Assembly (NCBI GenBank): GCA_020744425.1
Contig: JAGMUV010000018.1
Location: 682,001-746,000, forward strand
Length of the DNA stretch: 64,000 bases
Direction: 5' to 3'
Origin: Dactylonectria macrodidyma
Taxonomy: Eukaryota > Ascomycota > Sordariomycetes > Hypocreales > Nectriaceae
Both the position numbers and the translations under genes were made by a program. This document shows positions 23,305-33,172 of this stretch, one piece after another (position 1 is the stretch's first letter; each line of letters opens with the position of its first letter). The notes beneath the pieces were generated by a model. That model was given only the letters and a program-made list of their open reading frames with translations. It made no database searches and was not told where the DNA came from.

Positions 23305-24822
23305 ACCGAAATAGCTGCTTGTTCAGGTATGTGAACTAAAAAATAAAAATAACAATAAAAAAAAAATAGGTACTCGGTGCGTAGTTTGTGATGGATTCTT
23401 ATCAGGCAGGAGGTAGTGTTGTCCAGAGCCTACGGTGTGAGTGATTGCCTTGATGTTAGAAATGTCATGGCGGAAGCCTGCGTGAATGAAAAGGCGTTAG
23501 AAAGCCGTGCACCAATGCGGAGAGCCCAAGTACGGTGACTAAGCTGACGGGCTTTATGGGTTCTGAAACGGATCTGCTTGTAGCCCATGTCAGGAGTCAA
23601 GGGACTCCGTATTGAATCCTTCAATGTCTATGAAGCACAGTTGCGATATGACTGTCGAGCATCTTTCCATTCTGGAATTTCACCCAGCTGGTGTTGAGGA
23701 CTGTCATTCTCGTATCGGACCTGGAATTTAAATATTTAGGTGCTAATGATGGGGTTGTGTCATCTTTTAACGATTGTTAGGGGTGATAGCCTGTAAAGTA
23801 ATTCCCTATGATGACCGGTCGCATGTTACCGCGGGTACAGTTTCAGTTTCATAGGGCTCAACCTAGGGACCACCATCACATTTATTCTCAGTCTCTTCAG
23901 CATTTAAACTGCGATAAAACGGCCCGCAATTTCCGCAAAGTCTATTCGGCACTCCCACCCGACAGTGGAGTTTTTCACCTCATGTGGCTTCGTCAAATGA
24001 CGTACCAGAGAGCGGTCTAGACACCCTCTGGCGTGCAATGACGCGTGGCCATGATTTTGGGGGCGGGGTCAACAGAGGCTGAGCGAGCGGTAAGACACGT
24101 GATCAACCGTCAAAGGCATTTGATGAGGGTGTCGAGCCATCATCTTGATCCAAGCCCCCATAGATGTTGGGATGATTTAACCATCTACTTCAGAACCTGC
24201 AGTATCCCTGCGCGCCCTTGCCGTTTTGGATTCCTCGGAGGCAAACCCATTCCGTCGGGAATCATTTTACGCGGAGAAGGCAATCGAAGACGTTGCAGAA
24301 GACCCCTTGCATTCAGGTACATGTACCGGTACTGTAGTGTGAGCGACGGAGAATCAGGGACGGCTAGCCAATTAACCGGCTCTCGCCACGTGTACCTCCG
24401 AACAACTACGGAATGTGTCGCCCCGAGAAGAACTTCCGTACATGAATTGGGTGTCATCCGTCTTTGGACAGCTGTTAATGCTTTCAAATTTTGTATTTAA
24501 ATAAACAATGTCCTCTTCCTCCTCAACATCATCTTTTTCTCTGCGCAATTTTGTTGCATCTAGACCCTACCCTTCCCCGCGGTTGTGTCACTAGTTTCTG
24601 AGCTACTTCTGCAAACATCTCACATGACGACATTGTCGCCACCGCGCTTACGACGCAGCTACATTCATATTCGGCTCGGCTCCCAACTATCGACCACAAA
24701 ACATCCATCCTGACCACAAGGACGAACCGAATACCCTGCGATTTGCTCTTTTCAATCAACAAAACATCTATCACCAGACGTGCCTTCCTTTCCAGATGAG
24801 GCAGTGCTCCGACAGACGCAAG
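23305..24822. other. Intergenic region
   Basis: About 1.5 kb. It contains an A-rich run near 23341-23368 and several open frames of 60-150 codons (longest 24045-24500, plus) without family resemblance. No repeat or RNA gene was recognised. Confidence 0.5.
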
Positions 24823-25644
24823 ATGGGGAGCTCAAGCTCAAAACCGACACAACCCATCGAGATTTCCAACAAAGTGGCTTGCAAAGGAATCCCACACTCC
24901 TTCGACCTCATCGCCGGAGAATCGTGGTCCTATCCGAGTTTCTACATCGCCGCGCCCGGCTCATTACCTCTATATGCCATCAGCATGCCCGAAGGCTGGG
25001 CGGGATGCACCATCCTCCGCCCCAAAACAAGCATCAGAGGGTCGCCGATGGTTTACGCCAAGAGACGGCACGGAAAATTCAGGATCTACCTCCCAGGAGT
25101 CCTGAGTGCGGGAATTATGCCCTGCTCCGCAACCATGCGATACGAGACGCACACGACGGAAAAGTACTCTTTCGAATTGATGGTGTACCATGGCAATAGC
25201 TACCGATACGAGGTTTTCGAGTGGCGTTACTTCGAAAAAGAAGGCAACAGGAGTCATGGAGCTGCAAGTTCAGGTTGGAAGCTTGTCCGTTTAGGACCCA
25301 AGATGGAGAAGGATGTTCTACCACCATACCCTGGTCACGCACCACCTCAACAAGACCACATTGCACCACCGCCATACAGCAAAGAAGCTCCTTCTCGGCG
25401 AAGTGTCAAAGGACGCACACGTCCCAAATCGTCATCTAGCTTGACAAGCGGAGGAGAAGTCGTAGCAGTTCTCTGCCACCCTTCTCAGGGTTCAAGCCTC
25501 GACAAATCAAGCGCGTGTAGGTTCCAGTACATGGGAACCGGGGCCACGGAAGAGATAGGATACCACTGGACTCTGATGGCTGCCATGTCTGGGGTATGTC
25601 TTTGGCAACATCAAATCGCCAAGGCACACCATGGTGCGACCTGA
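24823..25644 (+). CDS. Conserved hypothetical protein, possible tubby/LURP-like barrel with N-myristoylation signal
   Basis: A single exon of 273 residues from the ATG at 24823; an upstream in-frame ATG at 24796 adds nine residues, but the later start yields MGSSSSKPTQP, a good N-myristoylation sequence. Beta-rich stretches follow (SWSYPSFYIAAP, YSFELMVYHGNSYRYEVFEWR, SGWKLVRLGP), then a Pro-rich linker and GGEVVAVLCHP ... RFQYMGTGATEEIGYHWTLM. This order resembles fungal proteins with a tubby/LURP-one-like barrel, but that assignment is from pattern only. The protein may sit on a membrane through its lipid anchor. A GTATGT after codon MSG near 25593 could be a donor for a different last exon; I kept the open frame. 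Confidence 0.65.
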   Translation: MGSSSSKPTQPIEISNKVACKGIPHSFDLIAGESWSYPSFYIAAPGSLPLYAISMPEGWAGCTILRPKTSIRGSPMVYAKRRHGKFRIYLPGVLSAGIMPCSATMRYETHTTEKYSFELMVYHGNSYRYEVFEWRYFEKEGNRSHGAASSGWKLVRLGPKMEKDVLPPYPGHAPPQQDHIAPPPYSKEAPSRRSVKGRTRPKSSSSLTSGGEVVAVLCHPSQGSSLDKSSACRFQYMGTGATEEIGYHWTLMAAMSGVCLWQHQIAKAHHGAT

Positions 25645-26832
25645 AGAGAAGCGGAATATCACCATGGGGCATCAAGTCGTCACCACCAAATCACCATTTC
25701 ACATCGAGCAGCCCTCAACTTCCTAAGATGACCATGGCTCATTCTTGATCGTGTGCCTGAGATACTTCCAGGCATAAATATTACGCCATATCGAGTCGTG
25801 GGCCACTACAACGCTGCCTCTCCCCTCCCCCACCCCTCAACCACAGCGACCACCTACCCTCACAAACGAGATCTCAGAGTGAATTTCTATATCAGCCTAA
25901 GTACATACACATGGGCTACTCGAGGCTTCCAGTCGAAGAGCCTGCAAGACAGGAGCAAACGCTAGCATGGAGCCTGGAATGGGCACAGCTATAGAAACGA
26001 GAAGCCACCGTTCAGAAATGAAATCGGCCAGCGAAGGACGATACCATTCTGAGGGCAGATGAAGACGGAACGTTAGAATTTTGTAGAATAAGGATACCTC
26101 TTAGCATAGAAAAATGCCCGTTTACCTGCCATCTAGTTCATTTCCCTGTCATCCTGGTCAGGATGAATGACCCTCAGCATCTTTGAGGCCCCTCTCAGGT
26201 TTCAGGTTCTTCAAGTCATCTCATAGAAATCGAGGGATTGTGATTTTCTCAATACCTAGTTGCTAGGCCGCCAGCCTGATTCGCCTGGCTGTTGGTTTGT
26301 GCTGCAACTAAGGCAGCCACTTGTACCGGCAAGCAGGTTCGGCCAACTATGTTCTCTTGCTAACCCTCCTCTCTGATCTTGACTATTTTACCGCCGGCCA
26401 ACTTGATCACAAAAAATACACTCCGCATCCAATCATCCACGGGCCGGTAAAGTCAATACGGCCTGAAAAAATGCCGCTCAAAGGCCGAAACAATGCAGAC
26501 AGGGGATTGAACTGGATATGCCGCAAAATGCAGTAGCGTTTACACGCTGACTTTATCCAGAATTCTCCAGTCTTATTGTTGTCCTGGAAGCAGCCACGGG
26601 CCAGCTAGCTCGGTGTTCCATGGCAAGGCTTGCAACGCTCAGTAGCTCCGAAGCACAACCCTCTTGTCCGACTTCAGAGCCCAGCTTGGTTGCTGATCGA
26701 GGCTCCAGATGCGGGAGAGGTTTGTATATAACCACACATCCCAGCCCCATTCATGTACGGACTGTACAGTCCCTTGGGTCCCAAGGAAGCTTCGACATCT
26801 TGATCCGATTCGACAAGTCGCACGTCGCAACC
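25645..26832. other. Intergenic region
   Basis: About 1.2 kb with no coding pattern. A TATATA box at 26725-26730 lies about 100 bases before the start of the membrane-protein pseudogene. Confidence 0.5.
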
Positions 26833-27410
26833 ATGTCGTCTGCAATCTTTTTCGCACTTCTTCTCGTCCTGCCCTGCGCTGTGATGTCGAAGTCTGCGTC
26901 CGCCAACGAGGCCGAGTTCTGGCAAGAGCTCACCCATCATTCGATGATAGATCTTGTGCCGATCATTGCTCTCTTTGGTGAATAGGTGAGCAAGCGCTTC
27001 CTAAGCGAGCCAATCATCATTCTGGTGGGCCCACTTGGGATCCTCACAGTCGTCGTTTCTTGCATTCGAGTCGCTGGTAATTCGTTCATCAAATATGGGA
27101 CAAGCTCAAGAGCCTCATAAGTTGGTAGAAGTTGAGCTTTGCTACTCTACCAGCGAGAGTGTCTGTGAGCCTTAGTCGAATGGCGGTATCTGCCAGGTTT
27201 TGCGGTCGTCCCTGGATTCTCGAGTTATTTATCGCAAGCCGAGTGACCCAAGGGATTATTAACCCCACGTCGACTCTTCGGGCAATGAGATCCCAGCAAT
27301 GTGTGGCACCAAACCAACCAAGTATTTTTTTCCAAAGTCTGGAAAGCGAGCCATTAACAACACTGTCCGAGCCTGTGCATTACCTTAAATCATTCTGAAG
27401 ATAGCCAATC
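26833..27410 (+). pseudogene. Decayed fungal membrane-protein gene (N-terminal part)
   Basis: From the ATG at 26833 a signal-like hydrophobic start leads into LIPxxALFGE, the hallmark of a large fungal family of multi-pass proteins that often carry ankyrin or other C-terminal domains. Right after FGE stands TAG (26983-26985), where the family usually has Gln, so a single C-to-T change explains it. The same frame continues with KRFLSE..GPLGILTVVVS.IRVAG to a TAA at 27118-27120. A shifted frame then resumes with VELCYSTSESVCEP, again recognisable, followed by more stops. The combination of nonsense codons and a frame change shows a pseudogene. A TATA box 100 bases upstream is still intact. Confidence 0.65.
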
Positions 27411-27463
27411 TGGCGCATTAACATTGATCGCACTGGAGTAGCTAGTATAGTAAAGATCCAAGA

Positions 27464-27760
27464 GTGAATGTTGTTGGCAACGTCCCCCTCTTTAATCTCT
27501 TAATCCCCCTCATGCTTAAGGGAGCTGTAAAGGTCATTCATGTCGTATCAGGCAAGTCTTCGATTGACGTGATTGCCAAACACGACACCTTCATCACGAA
27601 CCCGTACGCCGCAAGCATGTCAGCTATGAACATTGTCACGTCAAAGTTCAGCGGCCTCAATCGGGAGCAGGGCATGCTGTTCTTAGGCATTGCTCTGGTG
27701 CTGTGGCTACTGATTTGTACAAAGGAGATTGTAAGACTCGCTCCTGTGCTTTCCAAATAA
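27464..27760 (+). pseudogene. Fragment of a short-chain dehydrogenase/reductase
   Basis: This 98-codon open frame reads as the middle of a fungal classical SDR: NVVGNVPLFNLLIPLMLKG is the helix-4/strand-5 region, VIHVVSGKSS the catalytic-serine strand, and PYAASMSAMN the active-site Tyr segment. The usual YxxxK is here YAASM, so the catalytic lysine is missing. After GMLFLGIA the frame runs into unrelated residues where SDRs continue with SPG, indicating a frameshift. No start region with the Gly-rich NAD site precedes it. I call it a gene remnant. Confidence 0.55.
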
Positions 27761-28948
27761 TTAAACAAAAAGAAAAGAAAAGAAAAACGGCCCAGTACAG
27801 ACTAGGACCCAATCACAAATGAGATCAATGCCAATATGGTCCCTACCGATAGCAAGTCTGAAAGACACGCACCTCGCTTCGAGCGCGAGTTCATGCTAGA
27901 AGAGTCTGCTAAGGAGGTGCTCCCTGTTGTTAACAGATCTAGCATTGGCCGCGGCGATGCTAGTCAATTTTTGACTAATTTGGAAATCAACAGTGGTTAT
28001 AGGGTACTGGCTGACTAGGGGGTCGACAATGTCTTCAAGCGGATTCCTTGGTCGCACTGACTGCAAAACTTTGGGCAGTATACTCCCTTGATTTGTAAGA
28101 TGCCTCTGATTCCATTTAGCTTGGTCACTGGAAGATCAACTCCCCCACAGCTTTCAATCCAAGTTTCTGAGTCTCCAGCTATCGAATAGTCACTTAAATA
28201 AGGTTTTCTCGCGGATCGGAACCTCCCTTGTTAGTTAAAGATATCCAGAATAACCCTAGAGTTAAACATGATTGATCAATGCAGAGGATATTAATCAGCC
28301 TATAAACAGCTTCCGAGTCTTGAGGTCTCAATTCCGGGATCGCAGTACAACAAGATAGTAGTTCATGGAACGGGATTTCATAAGCTTCACAACATCCTAT
28401 AACTCGTTTCTTGTTACGCCTCTTTCCCGACCCACGTTCCTCTTTGACTTGGCCGTTTGCTACAAAAGCTGCTCCTCTATTGATCGAAGTGCTTGATTAT
28501 GCTTGAAAGGCAAATCTAGTCTAGTTTCGTAGGTTGATGGCCACATTCCCAATCGACTTTTCTTTGCTGATATCCATAACGTCCCGTGGTTTGCTGACCA
28601 GTCGTATGACTCTTGCTACTGTTTGGCGACGTCTTCGACAACAATGGGGACTTTCTGGTTGACCTCAAGTAGAAACGGGCATAACCATGAGTAGCCCGTA
28701 GATCTCCATGTAATTAGCAAACTCGACAATTCCATACACATCAACTCAACCAATTCACAACTAAGGGGTACAATTAAGATCACATAGATCGTACACAGCT
28801 TGTATTTGTTTTATAAATCTGTGATTCTACATCTCAATCCATCCACTCCCATTCGTGATACCATGTATTGCGCTTGCTTGCTGCTTTCGAGATTTGTGGC
28901 AGAAACGTCAACACCAAGCTCCGGGAGTCTTAAAAATAATGAGCCAAC
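27761..28948. other. AT-rich intergenic region
   Basis: About 1.2 kb. A 60-codon open frame (27836-28018) cannot be assigned. The rest is AT-rich without a visible gene or clear repeat. Confidence 0.5.
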
Positions 28949-30180
28949 TCAGGCAGCGGTAGCAAAACCGATGCGGGCGTTGGTGGTGTCATAGACAGAG
29001 TAGTAATTCTCAAGGAACTTCTGACCAATGATAGTGTTCACACCAGAGCTGCCACCGTCGTTGATCCAGGCGTAGTACTTGCTGGAGCTGAGACCGTAGT
29101 AGCTATACTGAGCAGTCGGAACCAAGTACTGCGCGGGCGTAAGAGTGTAGGTCGTTGAGCCGAACTTGATACCAAAGTTCGAAGTAGGCTTTGTAGTAAA
29201 CACAGCCAGGCCAGTTGAACTGTCAGTCTTGCCGCCAGCAGCAGTCAAGAACTTGTTGTAGGCGCTGGTTGGAATGTAGATGAGGGTAGTGCCAGTGTCA
29301 ACAATGCCAGTGGCAGACGAGGCAAGGGTAGTCGTGCCATAGGTGAAGCTGGCAATAGAGATACCCCAGTACGCAGAGGCAGAGCCGCTTGTAAGTGTTG
29401 AGAAGTACGTGAGTGAACCAGAGTACTTAGAGCTATCAGTGCCACCGAGAGTCAGCTCTCCATTGGTGTCATCAGTGTCGCTACCAGACTCCGGCTTGAA
29501 GTAGACACCAAGAACTTCGGTCGAAATCGACCCCTGGCTATAGAGGTTGTCCAGGAAGGTCGGGACAGTATTGACGTTAGAGACCGTGCCTGCAGTGAGA
29601 CCAACAGGACCAAAGCCGATGATGCCATCGACACCAGTAAAGCCGGACGCCGAGGTAGCAGCGCCAATTGACTGCGATGTGACGGAGAGACCGCCAAAGC
29701 TGACTTTGTCTGTGTACTCCTTGCCAGAGAACGAGCCAGAGCCGTAGGTGACGGAGACAGTACCTCCTGTAGACTTGCCGGTCGATGTTGGCTCGCAAGA
29801 GCTTTGGGCGCCACACCAAGTGTTTGAAGCTGTGAAATTCTAATGAGTATACTGTGGTATTAGCGATTTAAAAGAAGCGACGTACAGCCAGTATCGACGA
29901 TGAGATCCCAGGTTTTACCACCGATCACAACCGGGGCGACGTAGCTGACGTCTTCGTTCGTGACAGAGCCAGAGCTGGCAAGAACGTTGGTGTGGACGGC
30001 GGCATTCTTGCCGTTGATCTTCTGAATGCGGGACTGGCCTTTCTGAACGATGTTCTTGACTGAGCTGACGTTGGAGACGTGTTTCAATGACAGAACAGTG
30101 GTCTTAGCTCTAGGCTCAACCGGCGACGCCGTGACGACGGCGGCGGCAGCAGCCATTGCAAGAGAGACGGTGAACAACAT
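28949..30180 (-). CDS. Secreted pepsin-like aspartic protease (family A1)
   Basis: Two exons, 29886-30180 and 28949-29829, with a 56-nt GTACGT..CACAG intron that splits the Ser right after the first active-site motif. The product has 391 residues. It starts with a signal peptide (LFTVSLAMAAAAAVVTAS), then a propeptide to about residue 70. The two catalytic aspartates are in IVDTGSSNTW (about D96) and GIVDTGTTLIY (about D276); the flap YGSGSFSG with its Tyr is at about residue 127. The C-terminus has IIGQKFLENYYSVYD and IGFA, as in pepsins. The enzyme should cleave proteins at acidic pH outside the cell or in the vacuole; the absence of a C-terminal tail argues against a GPI anchor. Intact. 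Confidence 0.93.
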
Positions 30181-31207
30181 TGTGGCGAGTAGATATGATG
30201 ATCTGTGGGCAATAGAAAAACCTTTAGAGGATGATCAAGATAAAAAAGTGTTGCAAAATCAGGAACGAGAAGCTGCATTTATATATGAAGTCGTCCACGA
30301 CACGACTTGTTCCATCCATCTCTTCTCGGAAAGACGGCATTGTGCAACTGACGGACCTAAGGATTGAACCATCTACTAGTTACCCAGAATCCTGTTATCC
30401 GTTAGTCGTGCGATCATGTAGTTGTTCGTTCGCAGCCGCATAGCCGCTAACACCTGCCGCATCAGGCAGCTCCCATATCGAACTCGGGCAGTAGGTTTTA
30501 ACCCGACAGGGTGTATGGGCGAGTTTCCCCTTCGGTAAATCATCCAAGCATATGTAGCGAATCATTGCACTCTATTCACACATTTATATGGAAGTGTTGA
30601 TGATCTTGCGATTAGCTCATACATGATATTTCTTTGTCTACTGATTGCGATTTAAATGTTAAGCCGGTTATCCGTCCAAAACCTGCTACATTGTTGATCC
30701 GTACTCTATCTAAATCAAAGTAGGAATATTCTTTCGCATCATGCTCTACACTTATCGATGCAGTCAGAGACAATTGCCAATGGAAGTCAAACAAGATAAA
30801 CATCTAGCTCTCGAAATGTGAATGACTGGTCTTTTGTATCAATCCAATAATGCTCCCCCATGATCCTACTAAGGAAATCTCATCAATCCTCTTTATGTGT
30901 ATCATACGGCAAAAATTCAAGGTCTACCGGCATGTAAAAGTTCCATTGACCAGCCACGGGGTTGATAAGGGTTCTGAAATGCCGTCACATCCTACAATAA
31001 TACTACTCGGATATCTTTCACTAAATGTCACTCTTTATCGGATCGACGTGCTCCTAGTTATCGCATACGCTCCTAAAAGACTGGCTTGATCCTCTTCTGC
31101 TCGAGGTGCATGAACAGAAGTCCCTTTATCTTCGCAGCCGAGTTGCTACCTAATATTTCTAGTGTCACAGGTGTTCCGCAGTCTAAATGTGGGCGTGGTC
31201 TATGGCG
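30181..31207. other. Intergenic region
   Basis: About 1 kb upstream of the protease gene. Open frames up to 105 codons (30050-30367, plus) overlap the protease exon or lack any family pattern. Nothing else is seen. Confidence 0.5.
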
Positions 31208-31508
31208 CCAACACAAGTTCCTTTCTTACCTTTTTGAGCTTGCTGGCCGGATGAGCGACAGGTGACTTCTCACTATGTAGAGCACCTTTGGGCTCTGGAA
31301 TGCGAAGTTCAGACACACTATAACCGGTGCAAAAGTCCCTTGCGGGGTGGGTCAACCCCAAACCAATTGCCTTCCCAAATTCTTGCAAACCGGCAAAGTC
31401 GGCACTTTATACTATTGCGCACCTTGCCTTATTGGGCGTGTTGGCCAGACCGTCCCATGTTTTCCCTAGCATTTCCATCGGATCAATCGGCTAGCTAGCT
31501 AGGTATAC
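31208..31508 (-). pseudogene. Possible remnant exon of a protein-coding gene
   Basis: On the minus strand a coherent reading, with residues such as MLGKTWDGLANTPNKARCAIV, a TAG, then LQEFGKAIGLGLTHPARDF, ends at AAAAAG|GTAAGA, a good donor site. The composition and the well-formed donor suggest part of an old gene, broken by at least one stop. I cannot name the family. Confidence is low. Confidence 0.3.
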
Positions 31509-31639
31509 AACCAGTCACGCAACCTAACCCCTGACTTCCTAAGCAGCTTAAAAAGGAGCTTTATTTCCTATACCTAGATTGAAAGACACGCCTGTCATTA
31601 CTGTTATTTTAGTGTTCTTATTTATTTATTGTGTTATCT

Positions 31640-31795
31640 TGTAAGGATATAGTGAGGGCTCGATGAGCCCTCAGGCCTTGTAAGCTAATGTGTGGTGTAG
31701 TTATCTCACTAATACGTGAGATAACTGGTTGATCTTTTAGCTGTACGGCTGGGACGGTCTAGTGCTGGGTTAGCCACACTACCCTATCCCTTACA
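31640..31795. mobile_element. Possible solo LTR (156 bp)
   Basis: The segment begins TGTAAGGATA and ends TATCCCTTACA, inverted ends with the TG..CA frame of long terminal repeats. Inside are two strong inverted repeats: 9-bp arms at 31653-31661 / 31665-31673, and 11-bp arms at 31699-31709 / 31716-31726. No 5-bp target duplication is visible and no second copy occurs in the window. It could instead be a structured short element of another kind. Confidence 0.35.
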
Positions 31796-32293
31796 TTTCC
31801 ATCGCCTTTCCTTCTGTCCTCGTGGCACGCACCCCTACTTAGAACAAAGCCGATTTCCGGCAGTCGGCTCCTAGACTAAATTTCCATAATCCAGGGTTTA
31901 AAGTAGCAATTTAAGCAGCAGCCCAGGATTGTCGTCGGCCCGCCGTTTTATTTCGTCCGATTGACGTTGAATCAGAATGATGACGATCTTCTCACTGAGA
32001 CTCAAACTTTAAGGTCTGCAGTCTTGCATGATTGGATAGTGCCATGCATTACGGTGGTACCGTGTGTCGCGTTAGTAGCTTGAGTGCTCTCGAAGAGCAA
32101 ATAGTCAATAGCCAACAGTCCGTCAGTCTATGAAGAGCGAAATGTTCAGGAAGAAAAGGTATATAAGGAGCGCAAATGTTGGCGTAGGCATACTTTCAAC
32201 CAACAGACTCCAGACAGCTCGGTATAATTGTATAAAGTACTATCCTCACCCATAGCCGGTCAGATATCTTGGCTTCGCAGGTCTTCAGACAAG
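31796..32293. other. Intergenic region with TATA box before the small cysteine-rich gene
   Basis: About 0.5 kb. TATATAAGG at 32160-32168 lies about 130 bases before the ATG at 32294. Nothing else is seen. Confidence 0.5.
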
Positions 32294-32670
32294 ATGAAGA
32301 CCACTGTAATTTAACCACTATCCTCCTTATCATGGCTGCCAATACCATTAATGGTCCAAACTCGCTCCCTACGAGCGTTAAGGTTGTCGAGCGCGATGAC
32401 AAAACAATCGTCCGGAAAGTGGTGAGCCAACTACTAAATTCGTGACTCATCATTCCATTTGGCCACATGCACTACTCGGCCAAGGGCTCGAGACTCGATG
32501 CAGAAAGTGTGTCGTCCATGGTGACCACTATACAATCGGTGATGGAACCTGCTATACTGAGGAACCCTCATGTGAGTAAATTCCAGTAACACAAACAGGT
32601 TTCTACTGTGTTCCTGCAAGCTCCAAGTTCTTGCTGACTGAAAAGTGTAGTGTACTGCACATGGTGCGGT
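32294..32670 (+). pseudogene. Small cysteine-rich (probably once secreted) protein gene with a frameshift in the leader
   Basis: An ATG at 32294 starts MKTTVI and meets a TAA at codon 7. One frame over, the next bases encode a hydrophobic run (TTILLIM) and continue through an in-frame ATG at 32332 to VERDDKTIVRKV, so the leader looks like a signal peptide broken by a one-base shortfall in a T run (32309-32312). A GTGAGC..CTCGAG intron (32422-32492) leads to a cysteine-rich exon with RCRKC and GTCYTEEPS. The 3' end is uncertain: GTGAGT at 32572 is a good donor, but the acceptor that would preserve more cysteines makes a 27-nt intron, too short for fungi. Could be a decayed effector-like gene or an assembly error. 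Confidence 0.4.
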
Positions 32671-33172
32671 GATAAGTGCGGATCGATCTGTGTCCATTCG
32701 GGAGAGACTTGCTAGAATACATGTGTTTAAATTCTGTGGTAATCAATATAGAGCTCTGGATACCATGTATAAAAGAGAGCCTTAGTATACCATGCGAGCA
32801 GATAACGCTCGCTCGTTTTAGTTGATTGAGAATAAAAATACTGCGTCGCTCGTTTCATCAATCACGAGGAGCTCGATGATTCGTCACGAATTAAAAAGTA
32901 TAATTCCGTTACCACCTTGAAGCCTCACATCTTTTTCATTTAGTGTTGATCTTAGCTCCAGACGAAGAAGCCTTGCCAGATCCCGATCGATACAACTAAC
33001 GCCGAACAGCCTTCTTATTCAAAACCACTCACACTCACGCTTGGTTAGAGAAACAGTGAGCCCTTTCAAGTTGACATCTGATTAGTTTTATTATGTTTCT
33101 GTACGAGACACTTCTTGCGATGATTTTGAAGTTAGACCTATTACACTTTAAAATGTATGCTCCTCATCTCCA
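32671..33172. other. Intergenic region
   Basis: About 0.5 kb, AT-rich, no gene or repeat recognised. Confidence 0.5.

Noticed and set aside
24045..24500. 151-codon open frame on the plus strand
   Set aside because: Composition is Arg/His/Cys-rich and irregular, with no domain pattern; treated as chance.
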